NCBI RefSeq assembly: GCF_902150065.1
Contig: NC_044001.1
Coordinates: forward strand, 18,543,439-18,607,438
Direction: 5' to 3'
DNA: 64,000 nt
From: Myripristis murdjan
Lineage: Eukaryota > Chordata > Actinopteri > Holocentriformes > Holocentridae
Positions 53,201 to 64,000 of this stretch are shown piece after piece. The translations under genes were made by a program, and so were the position numbers. How positions within the stretch are numbered: position 1 is the stretch's first letter; the number at the start of each line of letters is the position of its first letter. The notes under the pieces are model-generated. The model saw only the letters and a list, made by a program, of their open reading frames with translations, was not told where the DNA came from and ran no database searches.

Positions 53201-54087
53201 AATACATATATATTCTGTTGCATTAATATCAGAGCACCATTTAGAGCGCACCACATAACTATAACAACCTAAACATTTAACCATTTTCTCAGAAACAGAG
53301 CAACTATTACAACAAACTGGCACTCACAGTCTCTGATCTTTTAGACTGATCATTCTCTTCATTGCAGCAAACTTCTTGGTCTTCTGCTTCCCCTAGATCA
53401 AACATAGTACATAACAAATGAAAAGATGTCAAGGAGCAACTCCTCTTGGAGCTGCGCAAGAGACAGTAATTAGGATGTGAGGCATTTTTCTGTAACAAAT
53501 CCATTCCTGTAAAGTTCATCACTAAAGAAGCTTGAGCCAGTAATAAATAAAGACTCATAAATACTTCACTGATCTCTCAATTTAGGAATCCAGTAGCTCA
53601 GTACAATACATACACGCAAAAATTACCTTGTGCAGCAGGAAAAAAAAAAAAAACAATAGACAACAATAAACCTACAAATAGCCTGGAGAGATGGCTGCAC
53701 TCTACACATAAACAAGGATCTATAGATACAGTAGTTGTAGAACTAATAGTTTTATATAACACAGCTCCAAATGCACAAAGTCAGGCTCTCATTCATCATC
53801 GCTGACACCGCAGATAGCTGACTATTTTCCTCATAGGTTTTGACCAAAGTGTTGGGATCGGTACAGGTGAATTTTGTCCTGTGTGTCAGCAGTTTCCAGT
53901 TAACATCAACCCAGCTAGCTCGGCGTTGGCAGCATTAGCTCGACTGCCGGGGCTACGCTAGCTACCGGGGTAAAAGGCTCCAGTTCTCGGTTACAGTTTG
54001 TAATAAACACACTAACAAAGCTTAACGGCAAAGTGCTACAACAACCACCGCAATGTAAGCCCGATATAGTTAGAAATAACTTACCAT
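50451..54087 (-). CDS. fcf1: rRNA-processing protein FCF1, PIN domain (complete, 197 aa)
   Basis: Small-subunit processome factor needed for early pre-18S rRNA cleavages in the nucleolus. Exons in transcript order: 54087-54085, 53392-53328, 53078-53007, 52921-52773, 52665-52593, 52487-52400, 50735-50641, 50499-50451 (594 nt, frame intact). The first coding exon supplies only the ATG, followed at once by GTAAGT. The N-terminus is basic ([20 protein letters not shown], then [11 protein letters not shown]). The PIN domain starts at about residue 66 with [10 protein letters not shown] (acidic D71). It continues with [24 protein letters not shown] and [10 protein letters not shown], the four acidic positions of the PIN fold. 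The end is [11 protein letters not shown], identical in style to human FCF1 (198 aa). It is head to head with arel1, as in human. Confidence 0.97.
53140..53200. repeat. (TA)n-(TG)n microsatellite in fcf1 intron 2
   Basis: A short ATAT run leads into more than 40 bases of TG on the plus strand, between exons 53392-53328 and 53078-53007. Confidence 0.9.
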
Positions 54088-54720
54088 ACTGTAATTTCGA
54101 CGATTATCAGCTATCAGTTGCGAGCAATGAAACTTTCTCCGGTGCCCCTCGTGCAACTGTGCGACTGGTGATGTCATCAAAAAAAAACGACACAATTCTG
54201 CGTATTTTCCGGTTGCTAAGCTAATGGCTAACAGGCGAAGGTAGATGCAGTGCTTTCACAGCATTGATAAAATGAATTTATTTGACATGTATAGGGTGAT
54301 GTCCTGTGCGTTTGCGTTATTGGTAATGGTATCTGACGAACGTTTTCAGATTTACCGCTTGATAACCGCCGTGCCTTGTACACGAGCTTTGGTTAAATTA
54401 CGCTGACATTGATGGGTAGCATAGTTGCTTAGCTTTTAGCATAATGCTAGCGCTGTCGTTACTATAGCACTTTGCAAATATGATGCTAAGTTAACCATTA
54501 GCTCGCAGCTTTATCCTAGCACTGCAGATATCAACACAGCGGCGTGAATGCAGCTTGTTTACTACGCTTCTGCACTCATTGTCTACTTTTTGAGAGGTCA
54601 TCCAATTAGTAGGTGTCCGGTGAACTTTACCAAAGCTGACTGTGAGATTAGGTTAGTTGTCAGATTGACGTTTGGAAATGTTTTTGTTTTTGTTTTTTTC
54701 AGCTGAGCTAGCCAGTCTAG
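54088..54720. promoter_or_regulatory. Bidirectional fcf1/arel1 promoter region
   Basis: The region between the fcf1 ATG and the first arel1 exons is CpG-bearing and lacks a TATA box. It contains TGATGTCATCA (54169-54179, CRE/ATF-like) and TTTCCGG (54206-54212, an ETS core on the minus strand). It also has many GCTAGC/TTAGC words at 54214-54232 and 54415-54515. Transcription starts are not resolved. arel1 5' UTR exons must lie between here and 55235. Confidence 0.5.
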
Positions 54721-55235
54721 ACAGTTCATCATCGTCATTACCAACACCATCACCGGGACAGATGTTTATCGGTGTTGTTTAGTGGGCAATTTCGGCTGAA
54801 CTGTAGCGTTTGTCCTTCCAAAATAGCGGCTTGTGAGACTTTTTTGGGACCATTTAGCCAAGTTCTTCATGCATATTTTAGTGCTGTGGGTTACATGTAA
54901 TGTTATGCTCCCATCAGCCAACACTTCTCCAAGGTGACACTTAAATATTCATGCTTTCATGGCATAGCAGTTAACAGTGTAAGATCCTAGCGCAGTGTTA
55001 ACCTTTCTCCTGTCTCTTTGTCACCTCTCTCAGTTTAATCATTGAATATTTAGCTGGGATCCATTTAAAGCTTGAATTGTGTGTTGTGTATTTTGGTCTA
55101 GGTGATTTTCCTCAGTACAGTGAAGGCAGTTTTGTCTTCCCTTGTGGGTTTCTAGGAGTCTTGCCGAGCCCTTGGTGAATGGCAGAGTTTTCCTGTGAGC
55201 ACGGAGGGATCTGAGTGAAGGCTGAAGATGGTCTG

Positions 55236-57047
55236 ATGGACCGCCGCTTCTTGCTGACCCTCCTCTTCTGCTCAGTATCGTGGATCTTCTTCTGGGAAGT
55301 GCGCTGGAAGAAAGGCAAAGAGAGTCAGATTGAGGAATGGCTCCAAGGACATAGCCTCTCCGAATACAGGCACCTATTTGAAGGTCAGTGGAGGACACGT
55401 GTGTCTTTGTTTGAGATTTACAGGCGAGTTATGTTTTAGTTGTTAAGCTGATGCTCTCATCCAGGGTGAGGTGAGCACATAGGGGTTGAGTGTCATGCTC
55501 AAGGACACATGGCTGGACAGTGGGCTGTTACCGGGATGGAACCTGAAACCTTTCACTTACAGGAGAATTTTCCTAACTGTCAGGCTTTGCTATGATTGTC
55601 CAGAGTTTTTGCTAAAATGTCAAGCAGATACAGCTGGATCAAAGCCATGTTATGTCACATTTCACTTAATATTTATTGTGTTTATCCCATATAGTTGCAA
55701 AGTGTTAGTAATTTTTTTTCTACCATTTTTTAAAAAATTATTATCATTTTTTGGCGTTTCTGCCCTATTTGACAGTCATAATATAGAGAGAGAGGGGATG
55801 ACATGCAGCAAACGGCCTGAGGTTGGATTTGAACCCAGAACACTGTGATCAGGACTCAGCTTTAACATGTGATACATGCTCTTATCTAGTGAGCTATCAG
55901 GGCGCCCCGAATTTTTACCAAATTTCAATAGAAAATGTTAATTTAATACTAAGCTTTAATTTGTTTGTACAGTTCTGGACAAGTCTAGACCTGGCAACTC
56001 GTTTTATTTGAAACATCCCAGCTTAGGAGTGCAGTTGAATTGCAGCCTTGCACTCTGCATTGTCCATCAGTTATACAGATGATTGTTAGCATCTCTTCCA
56101 ATGGAAATTTGGTCATATCACAAGGCTTTGCCTCTACTTTGCACTCCTCTATCACTTGTATGCATGTGTTGTATATTAATGCAGGGTAACACAGGGACTT
56201 CATTATTCAACATTCCTATGTTTTTGTTGTTTTTGTGTTATTACCTTTGCCTTTATCTCTATTTATCTAATTTTTTTTGCGCACCATTAGTTGCATGTCA
56301 TCCGCACTGAATGTTCCCTGGAATTGAAGGTAAAGCTCTAAATATTTAGCCTTGGATAGTAGATGCTGGTGATGTGCACAGGCAATCAGCTTATTAATTG
56401 GTGAAGCCTGTTGCCGTGGCAGTACTGATGCTGATGTGTTGATGCGTGTGCTGTTCATGTGTTTCCTCCAGATGTACAGACACTGGAGGAACTGAGTCTG
56501 AGTGTCCTCAGTCGTCTGGAAGAGGTGGTGAAGGAACAGCAGCGCTGGAGGGAAATTGCAGAGGCCCACATCCAGCTGCTCCGAGACTTTGCCTTCCAGG
56601 AGTGGCTTTGCTCCCAGAGTCTGGAGCACTACTACCACACGTAAGCAATGAAAGGTCTTAAGTGTCACATTTACAGTAATCCAGCACACAGTCAGGAGCA
56701 GCTTGGTTTTTTCCCAGAGACAGTTACATGTTGGCATAGCTTACATTTCCCCTGCTTGTTTTGAGTGAGCAGCCTACATGATTTTTGTTGTGCTTTTGCT
56801 TTCTTTTGATTTGATTTCTGACAGAATCAAATTGCTATCATGGTTTGCTTATGACTATATCTTGCATTTTTGAAATCTACTCATTATTTACTTATGTCCA
56901 CTTGGGGGCAGCCTCTCTATTCATGGCTGCCTGAGCTTGCTGACATTGAGCTGTGGAGGCTGCAGTGTTTCAGAGGGTCACTGCAGTAATAAGTATTCTT
57001 TAGAGACTCTTACACAGGCAAGATAGTTTGAGACCCTGCAGTACTGC

Positions 57048-57113
<66 letters not shown>

Positions 57114-57804
57114 AGCGAGTTGTGTTGATGAGGTCAGAGTTGTCTAAGATTGATCCTTTTATCAAAACGCTGCCAGTGTGACCTATGCCTCTTTCTGCTG
57201 TGATGTTTTCAATGATCAGAGTTGTTTGTCTGGTGCAGCTAAATGCTGCTAAAATAAGCAAATAAAAGAGTCTCGTGTTTTTGGAGAAAAGTGCCCAGGA
57301 TGTCCAGAGGGACAAAAATCTAACATTTTTAAAAGTGACAGTAATCACTACTGTTGTGTTTTCTACTGTGCTGTAGTGATTTTTTTATTCACATGAAATT
57401 GCTGACTGAGCTCTCAATGCAGTGGCTGCTAGACAACTAAACATGAAGATTCAGTGTCTTTTAATATATGTACATATGTATTGATACACACACACACAAA
57501 CACACACACATCCACACACATACATATACACTCAGTGGCCACTTTATTAGGTCCACCTGTACTGTCTAATGCAGTGCAGTGCAACAGCTCTGCCATAAAT
57601 TCTACTTTTTAAGAAGGTTTATAATGTTCATTTGTTGTTACATTGTGGAGAATGTGTAAATTTATTCTGTGTTTATTATTGAGGTTGTAGTTTGCAGAGG
57701 TCTTGCACTGGACCGCGTTATATTGAGAGGTGTTTCTAATTTTTTGTCCTCGGTATTTATATACCTGAGGGGGACAGAATAGTGGAAACACCTCTTAATA
57801 AAAT

Positions 57805-57845
<41 letters not shown>

Positions 57846-60800
57846 AATACCTTTTCATTATTTCTCAGGTTTGAAAGCATTGCTGTCTATAATTCACCCT
57901 TTACAAACAGTTAGGGTTGGCTTCGAAAAACGAAAAACAGTTCAGGTATGGACTGAATTATGTTGGACCTATCAACTATCAAAAAAATGTCAAGAAAAAC
58001 TATGCCAATTTTGATACTTTAAGGCACTTATCAAATTATTGCTGTTTACCCAGGCAGCCCTGGCAGGTTGTTCCTGGCAGGTTGATGGCTTATAAAAAAA
58101 ACATTAAAAGAAAACATACAAAAGCACATAACCACAGAGAAATTGTAAAACTATGCAAGAATTAGCAGGCAACAACAAGGCAGCCATAAGCACATAAGGG
58201 CAAATTAAAGCAGAAATAAAGAACTTGGCACCCAGTAATCCAACCTTTACAACATATAGGTGAAATCATGCAGCATGGTGACACAAAAGCTTGCAGCATA
58301 ACAACACACAAAGCATAGCATAAACATATAAATTACAGTACCATTAAATATACACTGCAAGGCAAGTTTATGCATACACCCCAGTATCAGATTTTCTTAT
58401 GATTTTCTTCATGCATAAATGAGACAGGAGATAACTTGCTGTGTGACTGCTCTGTTTAGTGCAGTGAACACACACCTTTACACTGCTCTGCTTTTACACT
58501 GTTCACTCTGCTGCCGACACACACCTCATCTACCCCAGAGTTACACACATACCTCTCAAGATGGCACCCGTAGATATCCATACCCAAATGCTCTTAAAGT
58601 GACATCTTAGTCCTGTTCACAGACCTGCTGTATTACTGCCCAGTGTGATGTTGATGCCTAGTGATACATTTATAACAACTGCGTGTTTCAAAGCATTAAT
58701 TTGATAAAACGTAACATATTTGACAAACCCACCCAACTTCCCTCCAAGGAAAAAAACACTATCATTAGTCTTATTTGTTCCATATTGATATACTCTAATA
58801 TCACTTAAATGGAACTGAAGTTCATACTAGTTCAGACATAAGCCTTGTGACAATAAGCCACCTCACTGTGCATCAGAACTCAAACTTAAAATGTGCATGC
58901 AGACCCACAGTGTTACAGATTAGATGCTTGTTTTCATAAAACAGTTTGCCACTGAACATTTTATTGCAACCGACCCCATTCATGCACCTTGGTTTATTTA
59001 AGCTGGTCTGAGATTGCTGTTCAACAAAAAACGTCGAAAAAAGCAAAGGCTTGTACTGTGCTTTAACAATGATTGTTTCAGTTTTCTTTTTTTTCTTTTG
59101 GCCATAGCTCCTAAGTACCTTCAATGTAACTAGCTATATTTTCTGAGTAGCTTGAAGCTAACTAGCTACTTTCTCCAGAGGGTAGCTCAGCTGTTAGCTT
59201 CCCTAACACTTAAGATGACCGCCATCATGCTTTATTTATTTCTATGACATTGCTCCACAATACAAACATTTTGCTAGCTGCATTTTACTTGCTGCTAAAA
59301 AATGTGTGACGATGACGTCAGAAATGAGTATCAGTGCATATAAAATGTCACACGATGACAAACTTATTTTTAAACATACTGTAGCCCACAAGGTCTTTAC
59401 TCATACAAAGTATTGAAAAAACAATATTAGGTTAAGTGTATGTTTTTAATATTAACAACCATTCTATCACCCAGAGCATTTTCATCTGCTTATCCATTAC
59501 CTAGACCAACCCCATGTAACACAACTGTCCAAGGAAACACAGGTTTAATCTTTAGACTTTTGATGCGGCCAGATGCAGCATGCCACACCATCTCACTGTC
59601 AGGCTTGCTGTTGACATAACTTCAGAGTTAAGCTGATAACATTGAGGTTACTGTCGTGCAAACTAATGTTTGCTTTGCGTGTGTGTGACAGCCCATTGTG
59701 TGTAGTTAAAGAGGCTCTTGCTCAGTAACCGTGCACTTGGAAATCTCACAGTCATGGTTGTTTGCCTTATACAGTTTTAGCTATACTGGTGTAAATGATA
59801 TACTCTTATGTTTTTTTCCGCTGAATATCCATGTGTAGACTGAAGACTCTGGGTTGTATGAATCTGGATGATCTAGCCCAGTTTGACAGTCAGCTGCAGC
59901 TGTCTCTGGCTGCCTGGGGCTACTACTACGAAGATTACATAAAGCTGTCTACGGGCGTCAAGGTCCTCCAGACCTCCAGGGGGAGCCGCGATCAGGACTA
60001 CGAGATTCGGCTGGTGCACAGCCTTGCTGAGAGACGTCTGAATGAAAAGTGGTCATTTGGTGAGTTTCTGACGATTTTCTGTGGTTTTAAGTTTGTTAGA
60101 CTGGATCGGTTGACAAGGCTTCTGTTGTTAGATACAAAAACCTAAGGGGGTTCACAGTCACAAATGTTGCTTAGTTTTTCTACAGTCACGTATAATTGAA
60201 CGAGTGCTTTGAGTTACATGTTGCTTCGCCTCCCTGTGTAGCTTAGCTTCTGTGTCTTTATCTATTCACCGGGTGACTTTGCAGTTCTGCATTCTTGGGA
60301 AGTATAGCCTTGTTGTCTTTACACTGGTATTCTTACAGAAAACAGCAAGAGCCCTTTAAACAGACACAGGTTTTTAATCACACTTTTCACACACTGGCAC
60401 TTTTATTTAAAAGTTTATCTAGGTTAACTATATTTATTATGGTCTCCTATTTGCTGTTAAATGTGATCTAGAGCAGTTTCAGTGTCTAGCTTGGGCATGC
60501 CATCGTATTTGAAATATCCCAAAATCAAAAGAGAATGAATCATTCAGAAACAGGACTGTATGTGATCTTTTCTCAAATCATTCATTTGTGTAATGTCTGA
60601 CGTCTTTCAGCGGGAGCTCTCATATTTGGCTGTACTGTGGCGCTGTGCTTCTTGATAAGGGACCTCATGTTTTACGTGATTGGTGAGTCTGCTGGTAGCT
60701 GTTTAGATTCGGGGTTGGGTGTTGTCTGGACTTGCAGCTGCTGCTGTGTCTGACTCCTACTTTGCCAGTGGGCATCTATCTGAACTCTGATGTGTTACCA

Positions 60801-63800
60801 CCCACTTAACAGTTTTAACTTAACAGGGCATTTGTTTAAACTATGAAAGTGTGCCAATTTTTTGTCTGACTGAGATCATTGGTTTTCTCTGTATAAATAT
60901 TTTCCAATTAATAATTACTGAATCCATTGTCTGCTTTCAAAATCTATTTAATAACATCATTTATTGCCAACATAAATTCCAACAATCTCTGCTGCTCTCC
61001 CTCCCCATGACAGGTGGAATTACTGTTTCCATCATAGCGTTTGTCTTTACCATCAAGTTCCTCTGCGAGCTTGCAGCAAGGGTGGTCAGCTTCCTCCAGA
61101 ATGAGGACCCAGGGCGACGCGGTGACCGTAGCATCTATGATTATGTCCGGGGCAACTACCTGGACCCACGTTCCTGCAAGGTGTCCTGGGATTGGAAGGA
61201 CCCACAGGAAGTGGGCCAGACCATGAGCTTCAGAGTGCAGGTGATAATCTTTCCAACTGAATGCTAGCTAAAGATGTACCTCCCAACATCTAGTCTAGTT
61301 TACTTGCCTGAAAAATAGGTTCTTGGAAAAAATCATGTTCAGAAATTGTAAATTGTGTAGTGTAAGACATCCAACTGAGGTGGCGTCTGTGTCTTTTCAG
61401 CTGTTCTACAAGAATGGCCAGCCTTTCCCGGCCCATCGGCCTGTCGGGTTGCGGGTCAACATCACCCACATCGAGCTGGCTCTGGACATCCCTGTTACAC
61501 AGGAGGTCCTGCAAGAGCCAGAGTCCAATGTAGTCAAAGTTGCCTTCACAGTACGCAAGGCCGGACGTTATGAAGTAGCCGTCAAACTTGGGGGCCTCAA
61601 TGTGGCCTACAGCCCCTATTACAAAATATTTCAGCCAGGTATGACTAACTGCTGTATGTATTTTAGATCCAATCCTTGTCTTGCAATGCATAATGATTTG
61701 TCAAGTTCTTTTTATTAATATGTTTAGGTATGTCTTGTTGATTTACCCATATAATAGTTTAAGTTTGCTCTCAATTGTTGGTGATTGTATTTTCTGAGTG
61801 ATTGAGGAGAAATCCTGTATAGCCATTTGTTGATGACATTTCTAGAGAATTCAATCTCACCCTGAGCTGTGTTTGGGTTTTTTCCCCCTTCATCTTTATT
61901 TCGATCGCTTTACCAGCCACTGGTTTGATCAGTTTAACTTGAAGAGTTTTATAACTACCAAACCTTTATGAAAGGCATCTGTAAAGCTATTTGGTATTAA
62001 ATGTCTGGCCTTCATTTGTTGCTGATTTGCAGTTTTTGGCCACATTACATTGTTAAAACAAGATCCTGACAGTGTTGACAGAATGTTTTTTTTCCTGTTA
62101 TTTTCTTGACATTCAGGTACAGTGGTCCCATCCAAAACCAAGATAGCCTACCACTTTTCCACCCTGGTCCTAACTAATGGCCAGCAGCACACTCTGCAGA
62201 TTGAGCCCAGGGACGAGTACGGAAATCCCACAAGCAACTCCACTTCCCTTATAGATGAGGCCAACTACAGTGTCCACGTCCATTCTGTAAGGGAATAAAT
62301 CCTGTTCTGTGATCCATCATACTTGGATTTGAACATTGGTTTCCTGATTCATGATTGTGAAGTAGAAGCAGCATCCGTTTTTTAGTTTTTTGTTCCCAGT
62401 TTTCCAGTTGCTTCCTTCATAGCAGCGCAATTTCTCAGCAGTGGTTTCCAAATTTTAAGCTGGAATTCACTGTGTGCTCTGCTTCTCTCCCAGCTGGGCA
62501 CAGTGGATGATGACAGCCTAGAGGAGTACTACAGTAAGTCAGTCTCATCAAACAAGCAGCAGTGCCAGGTTCTGCTGAGACTGACCCTGAGGAAGAGGGG
62601 CTGTTTCAGGGCCCGCATCTCCTACAAGGACCTGCCGCTCAGCAACGGGGAATTTGACATTATCGTTCTCAGTGGTGAGTAGACAAAAAGTGTAGAAGTG
62701 AAGACAGGGGCTAGTTTGGATTAATATGAAAAGTTAGTCGTTTTATGCATGTGTACATATTTTATCTGGTTACTGGGAAAGTCTTGGCCTCAGTGTGTTC
62801 AAGATTTCAGGATTTGTTTTGTGATAGTGCTATAATTTAGATTTTTTTGTCTACCCACTTTCCCTAAATTTCAATCAGCTTCTGCTTCAATTAGTTGAAT
62901 CAGAAAAAACACATCATGAGGCTGCACTGCATTGTGGTCTATTGAGCCTACCGTCTGTGGAAAAATCAGTATTGTATTCTTCAGTGGTTTAATCCCCTGT
63001 TTGAACTGCTTAATTTTCTGTTATTAACTCTATTATAGCTGCACTGTAAATATCTTGATATGATTTGTTTGGCTACCTTTCTGCACCGATCAAGAAAACA
63101 ATCCCTGAAATGCGAGGGACATTGCCAACAGCTGTGTTTGAACTATTTTGTGGTGCATTTTACTGCTACTTTTATCTGGCCTACCTGTGCATTTATCTCA
63201 TACATCCTTGATTCCAGAGAATGAGAAGAACTGTGTGGAGAAGAATGTGTCCAATCCAGGCATCAGCATTTACTTCGAGGCATACCTCTACAGCAGTGGG
63301 AACTACAGCAGCTCCTCCTGGCAACTCCCAGCCTCGTCCCTGCTGGCTCCCCAGAGGAGACCCTCCATGGGAGACGAGGAGGAAGAGCACGACTCTCCCG
63401 TGGAGGGACAGCCTGAGAAGGTCAAGAAACCAAAAAAGGTGTACTGTTACATATCGCCAAAGGTACGTGGACAGCATATAATGGGTAGATGTAATTATTA
63501 AGGTTTTTTTTATGTTTGTCAGTATTGAGGGTATTTAGAGATCTTGTGCTTGAAGAAAGAAAATACCTCTGAACATGGGTTGTGACGCTCACCAGTTTTT
63601 TTTCTGTCATGCAGCAACTATCCGTGAAGGAGTTCTACCTGAAAATTATTCCGTGGCGCCTTTTCACCTTTCGAGTCTGTCCAGGCACCAAGGTAAGCTG
63701 AGCAATTGTGCTGCAAAAAAAACCCAGGGTATGTTGTAATTTCCATCATGGTTGAAGAATTAACCTCAATGTTCTGCTCTCCTGCCAGTTCACCTACCAT

Positions 63801-63930
63801 GGTCCTGACCCCATTCACAAGTACCTGACCCTAGTGGTGGATGATGGGATACAGCCTCCTGTGGAGCTCAGCTGCAAAGACAGGAACATCATGGCTGCCA
63901 CCTTCATTCGCTTCCTGCACAAGAACATTG
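55236..63930 (+). CDS. arel1: Apoptosis-resistant E3 ubiquitin ligase 1 (partial: N-terminal 630 residues)
   Basis: Exons inside the window: 55236-55383, 56472-56640, 59839-60059, 60611-60682, 61014-61240, 61401-61638, 62117-62286, 62494-62674, 63218-63462, 63615-63692, 63789-63930 (phases agree); the gene continues past the right edge. Human AREL1 (KIAA0317) ubiquitinates IAP antagonists such as SMAC and HtrA2 to block apoptosis. From M199 (MFYVIGGITVS) the protein matches the usual human start almost word for word. It includes QNEDPGRRGDRSIYDYVRGN, a filamin-type immunoglobulin repeat (about 300-395, HRPVGLRVNITHIEL to YSPYYKIFQPG) and the KKVYCYISPKQLSVKEFYLK block; the HECT domain is outside. 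The 198 residues before M199 hold a signal-anchor-like segment (FLLTLLFCSVSWIFFW) and two WL...Y..L.F/W stretches resembling SAM domains. A second membrane segment (GALIFGCTVALCFLI) runs into the usual start. The ATG at 55236 is the first in frame with good context. Confidence 0.94.
55440..55580. repeat. SINE/LINE-like fish repeat fragment in arel1 intron 1
   Basis: Contains AGGGGTTGAGTGTCATGCTC, AAGGACACATGGCTGGACAG and CCTTTCACTTACAGGAGAAT. These are typical blocks of a teleost retroposon family (TGCTCAAGGACAC type). The ends are not defined. Confidence 0.5.
55735..55910 (-). repeat. tRNA-derived SINE-like fish repeat in arel1 intron 1
   Basis: Read on the minus strand it has the B-box-like GGTTCAAATCC, then GTTTGCTGCATGTCATCCCC, CTCTCTCTATATT and TGACTGTCAAATAGGGCAGA, before an A-rich tail. 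It is the inverse of the family at 13205-13440. Confidence 0.6.
57049..57111. repeat. (TG)n microsatellite in arel1 intron 2
   Basis: About 60 bases of uninterrupted TG. A (CA)n run of about 38 bases lies in the same intron at 57805-57842, next to a dispersed repeat. Confidence 0.9.
57528..57804. repeat. Dispersed fish repeat (GGCCACTTTATTAGG type) in arel1 intron 2
   Basis: Starts CACTCAGTGGCCACTTTATT, runs through ACAGCTCTGCCATAAATTCT and TGGACCGCGTTATATTGAGA, and ends with GAGGTGTTTC and its inverted copy GAAACACCTC around a 48-base loop. I recognise this as a repeat seen in many fish genomes. The rest of the intron to 59838 shows nothing gene-like. Confidence 0.6.
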
Positions 63931-64000
63931 GTTTGTTTTTATTTGAATGTTGTTACACGCATCCTGAGGAATGCCAAGTCAATATTGCTTTAGTTAAGCG

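Noticed and set aside
63193-63477. Minus-strand frame opposite an arel1 exon
   Set aside because: Antisense shadow of exon 63218-63462 with no independent evidence.

Overview
This window is nuclear genomic DNA from a vertebrate, almost certainly a teleost fish. The evidence is compact spliced genes with GT-AG introns of about 0.1 to 3 kb, many CA/GT microsatellites, fish-type SINE-like and MITE repeats, and a gene set that matches two stretches of human 14q24.3 (human gene order from memory). The exact species cannot be read from the sequence; a percomorph-like fish is my inference from the repeats.

Layout, left to right: prox2 (minus; only the large 5' coding exon and the 5' UTR are inside), dlst (plus, complete, 15 coding exons), rps6kl1 (minus, complete, 10 coding exons), two tandem olfactomedin-4-like genes (minus, both complete, 5 exons each), lrrc74a (minus, complete, 14 exons), angel1 (plus, complete, 10 exons), vash1 (minus, complete, 7 coding exons), fcf1 (minus, complete, 8 coding exons) and arel1 (plus; the first 11 coding exons are inside and the HECT half lies beyond the right edge). 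I rebuilt each complete gene exon by exon. All reading frames close without a break, giving predicted proteins of 464 (DLST), 806 (RPS6KL1), 453 and 472 (olfactomedins), 646 (LRRC74A), 745 (ANGEL1), 335 (VASH1) and 197 (FCF1) residues.

The genes do not form one pathway. DLST is the E2 core of the 2-oxoglutarate dehydrogenase complex, FCF1 is an 18S rRNA processing factor, ANGEL1 is a CCR4-family phosphatase/nuclease-like protein, VASH1 is a tubulin tyrosine carboxypeptidase, AREL1 is a ubiquitin ligase, PROX2 is a homeodomain transcription factor, and the olfactomedins are secreted glycoproteins. What ties them together is inherited order. Head-to-head promoters join prox2/dlst, lrrc74a/angel1 and fcf1/arel1, and tail-to-tail pairs join dlst/rps6kl1 and angel1/vash1. 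The two human blocks (AREL1-FCF1-YLPM1-PROX2-DLST-RPS6KL1-PGF and VASH1-ANGEL1-LRRC74A) are fused here, with the two olfactomedin genes at the junction.

I see no bacterial-style operon, CRISPR, prophage or clearly new system. The observations most worth a second look are two probable minor-spliceosome (U12) introns (prox2 AT-AC type, vash1 GT-AG type), a 198-residue N-terminal extension of AREL1 with a membrane segment and SAM-like segments, a 450-residue single-exon insert in the RPS6KL1 kinase domain whose DFG aspartate is replaced, the 78-bp spacer between the lrrc74a and angel1 start codons, and dense TTAGC/GCTAGC words at the CpG-rich promoters.
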